Source of the DNA: Desulfosarcina alkanivorans
GTDB lineage: Bacteria; Desulfobacterota; Desulfobacteria; Desulfobacterales; Desulfosarcinaceae
DNA: 64,000 nucleotides
Reading direction: 5' to 3'
NCBI RefSeq assembly: GCF_009688945.1
Contig: NZ_AP021874.1
Coordinates: forward strand, 2,170,001-2,234,000
Below are positions 26,206 to 34,649 of the stretch, in pieces. The position numbers were made by a program, and so were the translations under genes. The notes below the pieces were generated by a model that saw only the letters and a list, made by a program, of their open reading frames with translations, was not told where the DNA came from and did no database searches. The number at the start of each line of letters is the position of its first letter. Position 1 is the stretch's first letter.

Positions 26206-27402
26206 ATGATGACTGAAAATTGTGTTATCGTGAGCGCCAAGAGGACACCATTCGGGAAATACCTCGGATCTCTGTCACAGATGGAACCGCTGGACGTAGC
26301 CGTTCATGCAGCCAATTCCACACTGGACGCCGCCGGAACGGAGATCCGCGACAAGATCGATCAAATTTTCGTAGGCAATTGCATTCCAGGCGCCTTCGAA
26401 ACCGCCTCGGTCACCGGAAGACAAATCGGCCTGAAGCTCGGCCTCGATGTTTTCACCACCACCATCGACACGGCCTGCTGCTCCCCACTCTCCGCCCTTC
26501 GCATGGCGCTTTGGGGGCTACGCCTGGGTGAGATCGAGTCCGCGCTGGTGATCGGAATCGAGGCCATGAGCCGCACCCCTCACGTCAGCCGCCAGTTCCG
26601 TGAAGGCGTCCGGATCGGCGGGATCAATCTCCCCGATCCCATCTTTCCGATCTCCTATCCGGGGTATCACTCCGTGGCCGTGGATGCCTCCGACGGCGCC
26701 GAAAAATACAAGATCTCCAAACGCATGCTAGACACCTTCGCCATGGGGTCACACCTGAAATGGGCCCAGGCAATGAAGGAGAACAAGTTCGGTGACGAGA
26801 TCTCTCCCATAATGGTGAAAAAAGGCCGCCAGAAATACCTGTTCACGACCGACGAAATGCCAAGACCTCAGGGATCGGTCGCCGGTATCGAAATGCTGCC
26901 GCCCGTATTTGGCGCCAAGACCACCACGGCCGGAAACGCGCCCGGACTTAATGACGGGTCATCGGCCATGGTCGTGATGACCGAAAAAAGGGCCAATGCT
27001 CTCGGATTGACCATTTTGGGGACGATTGTCGATCAGGTGGGAGATACCGATATGCCCTACGGCATCTCATGGATTCCGGCGAGCGCCATCAAGAAGATTC
27101 TTTCCAGGACAGAAAACACCATCGATGACATAGATCTCATTGAGATCAATGAAGCCTTTGCCGCCATGCCATTGGTCAGCACGCGGATCCTGTCCGAAAA
27201 CGACGACAAAAAATGGCATGCGCTGATTGAAAAAACCAATGTCAACGGCGGAGCCATCGCCATCGGACACCCGGTCGGCGCATCCGGACTCAGAATCACG
27301 ATGTCCATGATGTACGAGTTGAGACGAAGGGGCGGCGGACTTGGCGTGGCGGCCATCTGTGGCGGATTGACCCAAGGTGAGGCGATCTTGGTTCGCGTTT
27401 GA
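26206..27402 (+). CDS. Thiolase (acetyl-CoA acyltransferase) 1
   Basis: 398 aa. The ribosome site GAGGAGAAGAC precedes ATG ATG. The nucleophilic Cys is in TIDTACCSPLSALR (about 88-90), the catalytic His in GGAIAIGHPVGASG (about 350) and the second Cys in AICGGLTQG (about 385). It would cleave a 3-ketoacyl-CoA with CoA to give acetyl-CoA (or propionyl-CoA if 2-methylated). It directly precedes the FadB-like gene, so together they form a beta-oxidation pair analogous to FadA/FadB. Confidence 0.92.
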   Translation: MMTENCVIVSAKRTPFGKYLGSLSQMEPLDVAVHAANSTLDAAGTEIRDKIDQIFVGNCIPGAFETASVTGRQIGLKLGLDVFTTTIDTACCSPLSALRMALWGLRLGEIESALVIGIEAMSRTPHVSRQFREGVRIGGINLPDPIFPISYPGYHSVAVDASDGAEKYKISKRMLDTFAMGSHLKWAQAMKENKFGDEISPIMVKKGRQKYLFTTDEMPRPQGSVAGIEMLPPVFGAKTTTAGNAPGLNDGSSAMVVMTEKRANALGLTILGTIVDQVGDTDMPYGISWIPASAIKKILSRTENTIDDIDLIEINEAFAAMPLVSTRILSENDDKKWHALIEKTNVNGGAIAIGHPVGASGLRITMSMMYELRRRGGGLGVAAICGGLTQGEAILVRV

Positions 27403-27451
27403 AATCACGCCTGTAGGAAAACTTGGATGCTCGGCTTGAAAGGAGAAAGAC

Positions 27452-29545
27452 ATGCCGGAAGTAAAATACCAGATTGATTCCGATACGAAAATCGCGACGT
27501 TCGTGATAGATAGCGCCGGCCCGGTCAACACCATCGGCGAACAGTTCATCAAGGATCTTGCCGCGGCCACGAAAATGGCCAACCGGGACAACGTTAACGG
27601 GGTGATACTTCTGTCGGGCAAGAAGAAAAGCTTCCTCGACGGTGCCAACCTGATGGAGATCATGAAAGACGGATCTCCATTTAATCTAAAGTACATCGTG
27701 CTGAAACTCCAGGATTCACTGTCGGGACTGGCGAAAAGCCCCTTTCCGGTGGCCGCGGTGCTGCCTGGCCAAACGGCCCTGGGCGGTGGTTTCGAGACCC
27801 TGCTCTGGTGCTGCGATAAAATTTTCGCCTCTCCTGGAACCAAACTGGGCCTGCCCGAAGTGAACATCGGTCTCTTTCCGGCCGGGGGGGGGCCTGAAAC
27901 GCTCCGGAGAATCGTCGGTGTCGAAAAGGCCGTGGATATCGTCATGAAGGGACAGGTGCTTCCCGCGGAAGCCTATGTCGACACCGGGCTCGTGGCCATG
28001 GTTCCCGCCGGGGAAGGCATGGCGGAAGCCCAAAAGTGGCTGTCGGCGAACGCGGGCCTCGTGAACCGCAATTACACGGACAACTGGAAGGACCCCGGCG
28101 GATTGAGCGTTGCGGAACAAAAGGAAGTGATCGCAAAAGCGAGAAAGAAATTCTGCGCGTGTGCCGAAAAACCCTACCTAAGGGCCGCCATCGACGCCAT
28201 GGCCGATGGGATCGGACTTCCCGTCGAGGAAGCGTCGGCCAAGGAAGTGGACTACTTCGCACCGCTCATCGCGGATCAAAACGTGAAAAACAAGATCGAT
28301 TTCTTCTTCCTGATGAACAGCATCGCCCCGAAGCTCACCCGCGCGAACACCAAAAAAGCGGTGCCCGCGCCAGAAGTCGCCATCATCGGCGCCGGATTGA
28401 TGGGGCAGGGCATCGCTCAGGTGTGCGCTGACAAAGGCATCAATGTTGTTCTGATCGATGTGGACCAACAAACGGCCCAGGCCGCGAAGGAGAAAATCGA
28501 AAAAGGGTTGGAGCCCCTCGTGCAAAAAGGGAAGTGGTCCGCCCAGCGAAGGGACACGCTTCTTGAAAAAATCCGGGTGTCCGACGACTACAACGAACTG
28601 AAAAACGTATCCCTGGTTATCGAAGCCGTATTCGAGGAAATCGGCCTGAAACGAAAAATCCTAAACAAGGTACAGGCAATCAACCCGGACATCGTCTTCG
28701 CATCCAATACGTCAACCATGCAAATGCAGGAAATCGCCGCCGAATCAAGTCGCCCCGAACAAGTCGTCGGAATGCACTACTTCTCTCCAGTCCCCCTGAT
28801 GCCGCTTCTCGAGGTTATTCAGGGTCCGCAGACCTCCGAAGCCGCGTTGGCGACGGCCCTGCTTTCCGGACAACAGCAGGGCAAGACCTGCGTGGTCGTG
28901 GGCGATGGTCCCGGTTTCTACACCAGCAGAACCTTCGGCGTCTATGTTATGACCGGGTTCTGCCTGGCGGAATTGGGCCTGGATCCGTGGCACGTCGACC
29001 GCTTGGCGCTGGAAGCCGGCTTTCCTCAGGGGCCGCTGAACATTTACGGCACTGCGGGCGGAAACGTCATCTACCATGCAGGCCTGAACATGCAGGAAAA
29101 ACGTCCGGAACTGATGGTAATGCCAAACACCTTGATCAGGATGTACGAGGCCGGGTATGTCGGTGCCGGCAAACCCTGCTTTTACAAGAACGGCATGGAA
29201 CCCGACGAAACGGCGCGGCAGTTCATCGTTTCCGACGGCGAACGGCCGACGCCGGACGATGAAGAGGCAAAGGCGATGCTCCTGCTCGCCATGGCCAACC
29301 AGGCGTTCCACTGTCTCGATGAGGGCGTCGTGAAAAGCTACTATAGCATGGACCTTGCGGCGGTACTCGGCATCGGATTCCCCGATTGCTGGCACGGTCC
29401 CGCCCGCTACGTGAGCAACATTGGCGTGAAGGCGACCCTGAGCCGGTTGCAGGCGCTTTATGAAAAATACACGATTCCTTTCTTCAAACCTGCGGATGAA
29501 TTTGAACGACTGGCCGCCTGCGGCGTGGACAAGGGACTTGTATAA
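27452..29545 (+). CDS. Enoyl-CoA hydratase / 3-hydroxyacyl-CoA dehydrogenase fusion (FadB-like)
   Basis: 697 aa. The N-terminal crotonase domain (about 1-190) keeps both catalytic glutamates: GGGFETLL and LPEVNIGLFPAGGG. A linker leads to the Rossmann domain at about 309 (VAIIGAGLMGQGIAQV), followed by NTSTMQMQEIA and HYFSPVPLMPLLEV around the dehydrogenase active-site His, and two C-terminal 3HCDH helical domains. It hydrates enoyl-CoA and oxidises the product with NAD+. The gene is 50 bp after thiolase 1 with ribosome site AAAGGAGAAAGAC. Confidence 0.93.
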   Translation: MPEVKYQIDSDTKIATFVIDSAGPVNTIGEQFIKDLAAATKMANRDNVNGVILLSGKKKSFLDGANLMEIMKDGSPFNLKYIVLKLQDSLSGLAKSPFPVAAVLPGQTALGGGFETLLWCCDKIFASPGTKLGLPEVNIGLFPAGGGPETLRRIVGVEKAVDIVMKGQVLPAEAYVDTGLVAMVPAGEGMAEAQKWLSANAGLVNRNYTDNWKDPGGLSVAEQKEVIAKARKKFCACAEKPYLRAAIDAMADGIGLPVEEASAKEVDYFAPLIADQNVKNKIDFFFLMNSIAPKLTRANTKKAVPAPEVAIIGAGLMGQGIAQVCADKGINVVLIDVDQQTAQAAKEKIEKGLEPLVQKGKWSAQRRDTLLEKIRVSDDYNELKNVSLVIEAVFEEIGLKRKILNKVQAINPDIVFASNTSTMQMQEIAAESSRPEQVVGMHYFSPVPLMPLLEVIQGPQTSEAALATALLSGQQQGKTCVVVGDGPGFYTSRTFGVYVMTGFCLAELGLDPWHVDRLALEAGFPQGPLNIYGTAGGNVIYHAGLNMQEKRPELMVMPNTLIRMYEAGYVGAGKPCFYKNGMEPDETARQFIVSDGERPTPDDEEAKAMLLLAMANQAFHCLDEGVVKSYYSMDLAAVLGIGFPDCWHGPARYVSNIGVKATLSRLQALYEKYTIPFFKPADEFERLAACGVDKGLV

Positions 29546-29605
29546 ACACTTGGTTATGCATCCCCGGACATCTCGGCCGGGGATGCCATAGATACGAGGA
29601 CATCC

Positions 29606-30004
29606 ATGGATGAGAAAAAGAAAATCAGAGTCCTGATCGCAAAACCCGGGCTGGACGGCCATGAGCGGGGCGCCCGGGTCATCGCCTACGGCCTGAGAGA
29701 CCTCGGATTCGAGGTCATCTACACGGGGCTGCGGCAAACCACCGACCAGATCGTCACGGCGGCAATCCAGGAGGATGTGAACGTGGTCGGGCTGTCGATT
29801 CTTTCCGGTGCCCATATCTCCCTGACCCGAAAGGTTCTCGATCAACTGAGGGAACGCGATGCCGGTGATGTGATGGTCATCATCGGCGGAATCGTACCGG
29901 AAAAAGACCATGCGGAATTATCGGAAATGGGCGTTGCCGGCATTTTCACAGCCGGAAGCGCCATCAAGGACGTGGCCGCGTTCATCCGGTCGAAGCTCGC
30001 CTGA
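29606..30004 (+). CDS. Cobalamin-binding small subunit of the acyl-CoA mutase
   Basis: 132 aa, essentially a single B12-binding domain. The DxHxxG motif is in LDGHERGARV (Asp 17, His 19, Gly 22), where His replaces the dimethylbenzimidazole ligand of cobalt; downstream come GLSILSGAH and IIGGIVP, which line the nucleotide tail pocket. It should pair with the large subunit at 22553, giving a two-subunit mutase of the same layout as isobutyryl-CoA or 2-hydroxyisobutyryl-CoA mutase. It is separated from the large subunit by four genes, which is unusual since the two are mostly adjacent. Confidence 0.93.
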   Translation: MDEKKKIRVLIAKPGLDGHERGARVIAYGLRDLGFEVIYTGLRQTTDQIVTAAIQEDVNVVGLSILSGAHISLTRKVLDQLRERDAGDVMVIIGGIVPEKDHAELSEMGVAGIFTAGSAIKDVAAFIRSKLA

Positions 30005-30033
30005 AATCCGTTTTCCGGTCAAGGATAGCCTTC

Positions 30034-30984
30034 ATGAAATCGAATCGTCTTTCAAAACTCATAGGCATTGACTACCCGCTGTTCCTCGGTCCGATGCGCC
30101 TGATCACACTGGGGGAGATGGCCGCCGCCGTTTCAAACAGCGGTGGATTCGGCCAAATCGCGGCTTCCGGCCTCTCGCCGGACCGCCTCCGAGAAGAGAT
30201 CGACAAAGCACACCGCCGGACGGACCGGCCTTTCGGGGTAAACATCCCGATCTACAGAAAAAACGCTATCGACCAACTGGAGGTCTGCACGCAATGCGGA
30301 ATCCGCACGATCACCACATCGGCGGGCAATCCGACCAGAATCATCGAACTGCTCCGGAACTCCGGAGTCAAGGTGCTGCACAAGGTTTCCTCGGTGGAAA
30401 TGGCCCTGAAGGCGGAGTCCGCCGGCGTCGATGCCGTCATCGCCACAGGTCACGAGGCCGGCGGCCACGTGGGACGGGATGGCGCCACGACCTTCTGTCT
30501 GGTACCCATGCTTGTCGATGCCTTGCAAATTCCCGTGATCGCCGCCGGTGGTATCGCTGACGCCCGGGGACTCGTGGCAGCGTTCGCTTTCGGTGCTGAA
30601 GGCGTGGAGGTGGGGACGCGTTTCGTCGCGACGGATAAAGCGCCGGTTCCGGATTTTTTTAAGGAGCTTCTCATTATGGCGCGTAGCCAATCGACCACCC
30701 TTCTCGGGAAAAACGCCATGCCCATTCGAGTGTTGAAGAACAAGGCCGCAGTGTCAATCCTGAATCCTGTGAAAAGTGAGGAAGATCGTCAGATCCAGGG
30801 TGACGCCGCGGACAGACAATACATTCAATCAGGGGGAGATGCGGACTCGGCGATCATGCCGGCCGGTCAGATCGCCGGTCTGATTCAAAATGTTAAAGAC
30901 ATTGGTGCCGTCTTCCCTGAAATGATCGAGGCGGCCCATACCATTTCGGAAAGGGTCTTCAAGAACTTTCAACGGGAGAGATAG
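30034..30984 (+). CDS. Nitronate monooxygenase/FabK-like FMN protein (2-nitropropane dioxygenase family)
   Basis: 316 aa TIM barrel. FMN-site features: FLGPMRLITLGEMAAAVSNSGGFGQI at the N-terminus, GHEAGGHVG (about 147-155, with the family's catalytic His) and IPVIAAGGIADARG plus GAEGVEVGTRF for the phosphate. Annotated members are nitronate monooxygenases, but FabK and polyketide enoyl reductases share the fold. In an anaerobe, and inside a CoA-ester operon, an enoyl-CoA reductase or an isomerising role is more likely than an oxygenase. The stop and the next ATG are adjacent, so expression is coupled to the crotonase gene. Confidence 0.8.
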   Translation: MKSNRLSKLIGIDYPLFLGPMRLITLGEMAAAVSNSGGFGQIAASGLSPDRLREEIDKAHRRTDRPFGVNIPIYRKNAIDQLEVCTQCGIRTITTSAGNPTRIIELLRNSGVKVLHKVSSVEMALKAESAGVDAVIATGHEAGGHVGRDGATTFCLVPMLVDALQIPVIAAGGIADARGLVAAFAFGAEGVEVGTRFVATDKAPVPDFFKELLIMARSQSTTLLGKNAMPIRVLKNKAAVSILNPVKSEEDRQIQGDAADRQYIQSGGDADSAIMPAGQIAGLIQNVKDIGAVFPEMIEAAHTISERVFKNFQRER

Positions 30985-31776
30985 ATGGGGTGGGAATACG
31001 TTCTATGTGAAAAGAAGGACTCAATCGCGACCATAACCCTCAACCGGCCGGAAAAGTACAACGCCTTCGGTGGCAGAATGAGGCAAGAGCTCTTGGAAGC
31101 AGTCGAGGATTCCTGTTCGGACAAGGAGGTTCGGGTGATCGTTATCACCGGCGCGGGCAAGGCCTTTTGCGCGGGCGGTGATGTGGATGAATTCGTTTCC
31201 GGAAAAACCCAGGCACTGGCCGATACGGTATCCAACGAAAGACACGCCATGTCCAAGATCGTTTTGGCCATCAATTCCGTGGAAAAGCCGGTCATCGCAG
31301 CGGTCAACGGCGTCGCCGCAGGCGGCGGCTGCAATCTGGCACTCTCCTGCGACATCCGGATCGCCAGCGAAAAAGCACGTTTCGGCCAGGTCTTTACCCG
31401 CCGGGGAGCCCATCCCGACTGGGGAGGTATTCATTTCTTGCCCAGGTTGGTAGGTTACGCCAAGGCGGCCGAGCTCATTTTCAGCGGTGAAGTTATCGAT
31501 GCCCAAGAGGCCCTGAAGCTCGGAATGATCAATCGGCTGGTTCCCCATGATCAGCTCGGACAGGCGACAGATGAACTCGCTGGAAAAATCGCCGGCAACG
31601 CGCCAATCCCCATCGCTTTCGCAAAAAGAGGCCTCCAGAATTTTCTGAAAATGGATTTACCCCAGGCCTTGGACTACGAGTCCTACGTTCTGGATGTCTG
31701 CCTGAAAAGCGATGACTTCATGGAAGGGTTCAAGGCTTTTATGGAAAAGAGGGAACCGACGTTTAAAGGGAAATAG
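30985..31776 (+). CDS. Crotonase-superfamily protein, probably an isomerase and not a hydratase
   Basis: 263 aa. GKAFCAGGDVDEF and VNGVAAGGGCNLALSCDIRIASE form the CoA-ester oxyanion hole. Both glutamates of enoyl-CoA hydratase are missing: GGGCE is GGGCN (Asn about 117) and the second position is hydrophobic. An Asp at about 145 in GAHPDWGG matches the catalytic Asp of PaaG-like isomerases. It therefore probably shifts a double bond or opens a strained CoA ester. The start codon directly follows the NMO-like gene, and MeaB follows 9 bp downstream. Confidence 0.88.
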   Translation: MGWEYVLCEKKDSIATITLNRPEKYNAFGGRMRQELLEAVEDSCSDKEVRVIVITGAGKAFCAGGDVDEFVSGKTQALADTVSNERHAMSKIVLAINSVEKPVIAAVNGVAAGGGCNLALSCDIRIASEKARFGQVFTRRGAHPDWGGIHFLPRLVGYAKAAELIFSGEVIDAQEALKLGMINRLVPHDQLGQATDELAGKIAGNAPIPIAFAKRGLQNFLKMDLPQALDYESYVLDVCLKSDDFMEGFKAFMEKREPTFKGK

Positions 31777-31785
31777 CATAGCCAT

Positions 31786-32727
31786 ATGAAAATGGACTGG
31801 AAACAGCTAATCGAAGAGATGCAAAATGGATCGGTACGCGCCCTTGCAAGGTTGATCACAAGGGTCGAAAACCGGGATTCCGGGTGGATCGAGGCCATGC
31901 AAAGGATCTATCCGTATACCGGTCGCGCCCGAATCATCGGCATTACCGGGTCCCCCGGTGCCGGCAAGAGCACCCTCACGGACCGCCTGGCCCGCATCAT
32001 GGCTGACGAATCACGCCGGGTGGGAATTATCGCCGTCGATCCATCCAGTCCATTTTCAGGGGGTGCCCTGTTGGGGGATCGCTTGCGGATGAATCAAGTG
32101 ACCGCCAGCAACGATATTTTCTTTCGTTCCATGGCTACCCGTGGCGCCCTTGGCGGACTATGCGTCGCAGCAAGGGATGTAGTCAAAATCATGGACGCCT
32201 TCGGAATGGACACGATTCTCATCGAAACCGTGGGGGTCGGTCAAGATGAGGTGGATGTGGTCAAAACGGCCGATATGGTCTCGGTCGTCTGCGTCCCGGG
32301 AATGGGCGACGGCGTTCAGGCGATCAAGGCCGGAATAATGGAGATCGCTGACATATTCATCATCAACAAGGCCGACCATGAAGGATCGGATCAAGCAGCG
32401 GCCGACATCCGCGCGATGCTGGAACTCGCGGCCGACGAACATGCAAAGGAAATTCCCGTGGAAAAAACCGTCGCCACGACGGGTGAGGGCATCCCAAAAG
32501 TCGCCGACATACTGATGAATGGACGCGGGCTACGTGATACCGAAACCGATCGACGCGAGAAGAAAATCAGAGATGAAATATCCGGTCTACTGGAAAAGGA
32601 AGTCGCCCGTCGTTTGGAAAGACGGCATGCCGAAAGCCACGAAATAGAAAACGCCGTCCGGAAAATCCTCGCGCGAGAACTGGATCCGTACACTTTCGTA
32701 AAGCAAATGTTGGATCGTTTACTCTAG
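31786..32727 (+). CDS. meaB: MeaB/ArgK-type GTPase chaperone of the B12 mutase
   Basis: 313 aa. Walker A GSPGAGKSTL (about 51-60), IAVDPSSPFSGGALLGDRLRM (switch region typical of MeaB), ETVGVGQDEVDV and NKADHEG (base-specificity NKxD). MeaB loads and protects the cobalamin cofactor of acyl-CoA mutases, so its presence confirms that the mutase genes at 22553 and 29606 work as one enzyme. It is the last gene of operon 1. Its TAG stop and that of the convergent regulator share the palindrome CTAG at 32724-32727, so no terminator fits between them. Confidence 0.95.
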   Translation: MKMDWKQLIEEMQNGSVRALARLITRVENRDSGWIEAMQRIYPYTGRARIIGITGSPGAGKSTLTDRLARIMADESRRVGIIAVDPSSPFSGGALLGDRLRMNQVTASNDIFFRSMATRGALGGLCVAARDVVKIMDAFGMDTILIETVGVGQDEVDVVKTADMVSVVCVPGMGDGVQAIKAGIMEIADIFIINKADHEGSDQAAADIRAMLELAADEHAKEIPVEKTVATTGEGIPKVADILMNGRGLRDTETDRREKKIRDEISGLLEKEVARRLERRHAESHEIENAVRKILARELDPYTFVKQMLDRLL

Positions 32728-34289
32728 CGTTTCTTACTACTATTTTTTTTAACCTCCCGCCCAAAGGGAATACCCAGCTTTTTCATTCGTTTTCGCAAGG
32801 TGGATGGGTGAATGGCAAGTAATTTGGCAGCCCCCTTCTCTCCCTCAATCTGACCGTTACATTGCTTGAGTACTTTTCGGATGTAGATAGACATGACCGC
32901 ATCAAGGGGCAACACGACCTTGTCTTCTTCGACAACATGTGATTCACTGCCCGTCTGGCCATCCATTACCGAAGAGAGGATGTCCCGAAAAGTCAGTGTG
33001 CCTTTCTTGCAGAGAATCAGATCACGCTCCACGGCGTTTTCCAGTTCACGTACATTTCCCGGCCATGGATAACGCAGCAGCATATCTAAGGTGCCGGTTT
33101 CGACACGCGGCATGATCGACCGTTTCATCTCCCTGGATTTCTTCTGTATGAAATGGGATAACAATGCCGGAATATCCTGCCGTCGCTTTCGTAGAGGAGG
33201 GATGGTAATCGGAAAAACCCGCAACCGGTAGTACAAGTCTTCCCGAAATCCGCCATCGGCCACCATTTTTTCTAAATTCCGGTGTGTTGCCGCAAGGACT
33301 CGTATATCCACGGGAATCGTTTCGATGCCCCCAACACGCTCAATTTCCTTCTCCTGCAAGACGCGAAGAAGCCTGACTTGCGCCTCTGGCGACAGTTCTG
33401 CGATCTCGTCCAGAAAGATCGTCCCGCCGTCTGCTCGTTCGAACCGGCCGCGTTTACGTGATACGGCACCGGTAAACGCACCTTTCTCATGCCCGAACAA
33501 CTCGCTGTCCATCAGCGTAGCCGGCATAGCGCCACAATTCACGCGGATGAAGGGGCCGTTACATCTCAGCGAAAGCTTATGAATCGCGTTGGCGATCACT
33601 TCCTTGCCCACCCCGGTTTCTCCCATCAACAGAACGGGACTGTTGAGCGCCGCAACCTGATTTACCAACTCCATCACTGCTTTCAATCCGAGATCGCCGC
33701 CGACCACTTCGTCCCCGGCGATGTGGCGCAACTCTTCTTGAAGATAACGATTATCGTCCTCCAACATTTCGCGCAACACTTGAAGCTCCCTAAACCGTAT
33801 GCAGTTTGCCAGGGCAATGGCAAAGGGTTCATTCAAAATGGCAAGCAATTTCTCATGATGGTGATTGAATTTGATGTTCGGCTCGCAAAAAACGGAAACC
33901 GTCCCCACAAATTTTCCCTCGAGAGCCAGGTCCAGGAGCAACCCGGACAAGTGGGGCACCCCCAATTGACGGGCAACCGGACCCGCCACCGCATCGTCTC
34001 CCAAACGATTCACCTGTTTGGTTCGCAGGGAACGTTGATCTTCGACCTGTCGCCGGCCTCTTGGAGACAAGGGCGTGCGCAAGGCCATGGTCTGTGCGTC
34101 GTCGATCGTGGCCATGGCCACTGTCTCCACAATGCCGAGTTCACGGTCATAGATATGAAAACAAAAATGTGAGGCCGGCAGGAATCGGCATAAGTACTCA
34201 AGGCACCGCTGCATGGCAATCTCAATTTCGAGGCTGCTGCAGATCCGCAAAGCCGCCTCACGAAAAAAATCGCTTTCGTTAGCGTTCAT
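32724..34289 (-). CDS. GAF-domain sigma-54-dependent transcriptional activator
   Basis: 521 aa, built as NorR/FhlA-type activators: an N-terminal GAF sensor domain (about 10-165), AAA+ with Walker A GETGVGKEV (about 217), GAFTGA (about 275) and Walker B GTIFLDEIAELS, and a C-terminal HTH (GAAKLLAIHPSTLRKRMKKLGI). There is no receiver domain, so it should sense a small molecule, plausibly an acyl-CoA or the free acid. It sits between two catabolic operons, each starting with a sigma-54-type promoter (20763 and 34591), and is most likely the activator of both. It is divergent from operon 2. Confidence 0.93.
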   Translation of the reverse strand: MNANESDFFREAALRICSSLEIEIAMQRCLEYLCRFLPASHFCFHIYDRELGIVETVAMATIDDAQTMALRTPLSPRGRRQVEDQRSLRTKQVNRLGDDAVAGPVARQLGVPHLSGLLLDLALEGKFVGTVSVFCEPNIKFNHHHEKLLAILNEPFAIALANCIRFRELQVLREMLEDDNRYLQEELRHIAGDEVVGGDLGLKAVMELVNQVAALNSPVLLMGETGVGKEVIANAIHKLSLRCNGPFIRVNCGAMPATLMDSELFGHEKGAFTGAVSRKRGRFERADGGTIFLDEIAELSPEAQVRLLRVLQEKEIERVGGIETIPVDIRVLAATHRNLEKMVADGGFREDLYYRLRVFPITIPPLRKRRQDIPALLSHFIQKKSREMKRSIMPRVETGTLDMLLRYPWPGNVRELENAVERDLILCKKGTLTFRDILSSVMDGQTGSESHVVEEDKVVLPLDAVMSIYIRKVLKQCNGQIEGEKGAAKLLAIHPSTLRKRMKKLGIPFGREVKKNSSKKR

Positions 34290-34467
34290 GACGTTCTTCT
34301 CTGTAGGAATTGAAAAGCGGATTTATCCCTCGTACGAAACCCTTCGTTGTTACCGGCGTCAACTGTACTATAGAGCAGAATATCATAATCCGTACCATAG
34401 TCCAGCCTTTTCTCTCCCATGGTCAGGAATTTTAAATGCGGTATATACGTTCTTAAAAAGGTTTTTA

Positions 34468-34488
34468 GATGAATCAGCCCGATTCATC
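34468..34488. promoter_or_regulatory. Candidate activator binding site (UAS), perfect palindrome
   Basis: GATGAATC-AGCCC-GATTCATC, 8-bp arms, about 103-123 bp before the -24 box at 34591, a usual distance for enhancer sites of sigma-54 activators. ATTCATCAAG recurs at 34581-34590, beside the promoter, with an imperfect partner ATGAA just before it. Confidence 0.55.
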
Positions 34489-34590
34489 AAGGGTATTAGA
34501 ATTTTAACTTTTAGTTATTCTTATATAATAACCCCCACATAACATTTCTATACAGCCCTTTCTTGACTAAAAATGAAAATATTCATCAAG

Positions 34591-34606
34591 TGGCGCGGAT
34601 TCTGCT
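34591..34606 (+). promoter_or_regulatory. Sigma-54-type promoter of acyl-CoA operon 2
   Basis: TGGCGCGGATTCTGCT: GG and GC are separated by exactly 10 bases. The -24 half (TGGCGC) equals that of the promoter at 20763. A transcript would begin about 34617, which rules out an in-frame upstream ATG at 34614 for the next gene and supports the start at 34650. Confidence 0.65.
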
Positions 34607-34649
34607 TCTTTAAATGATTTCTGTTAAACCTACCAACCAGGAGAAAATA

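Noticed and set aside
28745-29911. 388-codon open frame on the minus strand
   Set aside because: Lies opposite the FadB-like and B12-subunit genes, which have clear catalytic motifs; a shadow of GC-rich codon use.
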